In this document: positions 63,025 to 64,000 of the stretch, in pieces
Numbering within the stretch: the first letter of the stretch is position 1
Layout of the letters: every line of letters starts with the position of its first letter
Source: Hymenolepis diminuta
Taxonomy: Eukaryota; Platyhelminthes; Cestoda; Cyclophyllidea; Hymenolepididae
Direction: 5' to 3'
Assembly (NCBI GenBank): GCA_900708905.1
Contig: CAADRB010000016.1
Coordinates: 343,829 to 407,828 of the forward strand
Length of the DNA stretch: 64,000 nt
Position numbers and translations under genes: made by a program
The notes under the pieces: generated by a model
What the model was told of the DNA's origin: nothing
What the model saw: the letters and a program-made list of their open reading frames with translations, nothing else
Databases searched by the model: none

Positions 63025-63761
63025 GTTATCACATTATCGATCTCTTGTTTAGAGAATTTAAAAGTAGCAACAGATAAATTTATATTTGTTTCCCTTATTT
63101 GTCATGATTATTAAACATTATTTGAAGATATTAATTAAATTAATTAATCTAGATAGTCTTTTAATTAGTATTTATTGTTATTATTTTAAGAGTCTTTAAA
63201 CTGAGTTTGAACGCGGTTATAATTTGCAGGGAAATGATTTCTTTAAGCAGAAAATATTCATTCCATCTCTTTTTGTTTAAATAAACTTTTCATTTTAATT
63301 GGTGATGCAAATAATGAATGAGCTCTTCTGGATTTAACATTATTCAAAGTTGTCCGAAGTTTAATAGAAAATGGGAGATTTAATCTCAATTGTAATACTA
63401 TTTCAGACAGGAATTGCAAATATCGCTGTTCCTTTTATTTTACTACCAGTTAAAAATAATGTACTGTGTGATTTTCAGTATTTCAGATCTCTCATACATA
63501 GATCTTTTAACTGGAACTCGCTCATACCATTTTTTAAGTAACGCCTTGGACTTTCCAATCACCCCTATTAAATGAGTAATTTATGAGTTATAAAGAACTT
63601 TACAACTTAGGAAATGGAAGAAGAATAAGTTAGTAACCCCATCAACAAATATAGAGAGGTGGTTGCCAAGAAGCAGATCGAATTAGGTGTACGGTAAACT
63701 TGTAAGAAGCCAAGATACGAGATATTCTCCATAGCAATATTCTATCCTAAGTTGCTTCATC
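63025..63761. other. spacer between two LTR copies, AT-rich
   Basis: 737 bp with no coding or repeat recognised. Because copy 2 has its own target duplication, this is unlikely to be the internal domain of a short element flanked by both LTRs. Confidence 0.5.
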
Positions 63762-64000
63762 TGTGGGGTTCACAACGCTAACAAGACTGATTGGATCACG
63801 TGCGCTAGAACTCACCACGGGAAGTGCGGCCATGTAACCGGTCACGTTGAGATCAAGCGCGGCCGTGTGTGCAGAGACCTGCCCAACCAATCAGCAATCA
63901 AGATCCCTGCAGCCCAGCATGGTTTTGTATTTAATGACTAATGGTCAATAAACCCTCTTCACTCAGCATCTTACCGGTTCTTACCATTTTGGGCATAGCT
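63762..64000 (+). mobile_element. LTR, copy 3, cut by the window end
   Basis: The first 239 bp of the same LTR family, starting TGTGGGGTTCACAACGC, with CACGTG, CCAATCAGC, TGTATTTAATG and CAATAAACCCTC in order. Relative to copies 1 and 2 it lacks a segment of about 25-30 bp just before CAATAAA (the part around GACTCACAAACAACAACGCAG in copy 1). The 3' part lies outside the window, so solo or full-length status is unknown. Confidence 0.8.

Noticed and set aside
62645..64000. LTR copies 2 and 3 as the two ends of one short element
   Set aside because: Copy 2 has its own GTTA duplication on both sides, so it is a complete solo insertion.
1..64000. CRISPR arrays, bacterial operons, tRNA or rRNA genes
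   Set aside because: No regularly spaced short repeats, ribosome-binding-site-led gene runs or recognisable tRNA/rRNA segments were seen; by-eye tRNA detection is weak, so a tRNA could be missed.

Overview
This window reads as AT-rich animal nuclear DNA, by eye about two thirds A+T. It has spliced genes, much decayed transposon sequence, one short assembly gap (29 N at 36344-36372) and no bacterial-style gene packing. The best anchor is a four-exon troponin C-type EF-hand gene at 59576-61048. Muscle-type troponin C together with mariner, gypsy and EEP-endonuclease/RT non-LTR relics fits an invertebrate metazoan. A flatworm or other lophotrochozoan seems plausible, but the sequence alone does not settle the taxon.

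Layout. 1-4.7 kb: gene-poor, with unrecognised coding-like debris. 4.8-6.92 kb: a non-LTR retrotransposon relic. 8.9-9.2 kb: a pyrimidine-rich dispersed repeat. 10.77-11.12 kb (minus): a 118-aa ORF that I read as a divergent Tctex-1-like dynein light chain. 11.62-12.3 kb: an LTR with gag-like debris. 16.53-17.57 kb (minus): an intronless 345-aa acidic repeat protein with a myristoylation signal and a basic FSFK motif, so MARCKS-like in design, with a CCAAT-rich promoter. 22.8-25.5 kb: a second, fuller non-LTR relic. 25.87-27.32 kb: a pair of about 300-bp direct repeats. 27.464-28.761 kb: a complete-ended but dead mariner. 28.76-29.51 kb: a third non-LTR fragment, identical to the first over 509 bp. 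31.5-58.8 kb: very AT-rich DNA holding two (possibly three) isolated first-exon candidates and a gypsy relic (53.65-55.78 kb). 58.8-61.35 kb: the troponin C gene with its GC-rich 5' region, 5'UTR exon, introns and poly(A) signal. 62.645-63.024 kb and 63.762 kb to the window end: two more LTRs of the family seen at 11.6 kb.

The main hypothesis is that the lone GC-rich first-exon candidates at 31.74 and 37.20 kb (more weakly 44.94 kb) are alternative 5' exons of the troponin C gene. Each has an ATG, 14 to 24 codons and a phase-1 splice donor, the same phase as the canonical first coding exon. If so, the gene spans about 29 kb and makes N-terminal isoforms from separate promoters. This is inference and needs RNA evidence. 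Most remaining short open frames look like chance frames in AT-rich DNA.
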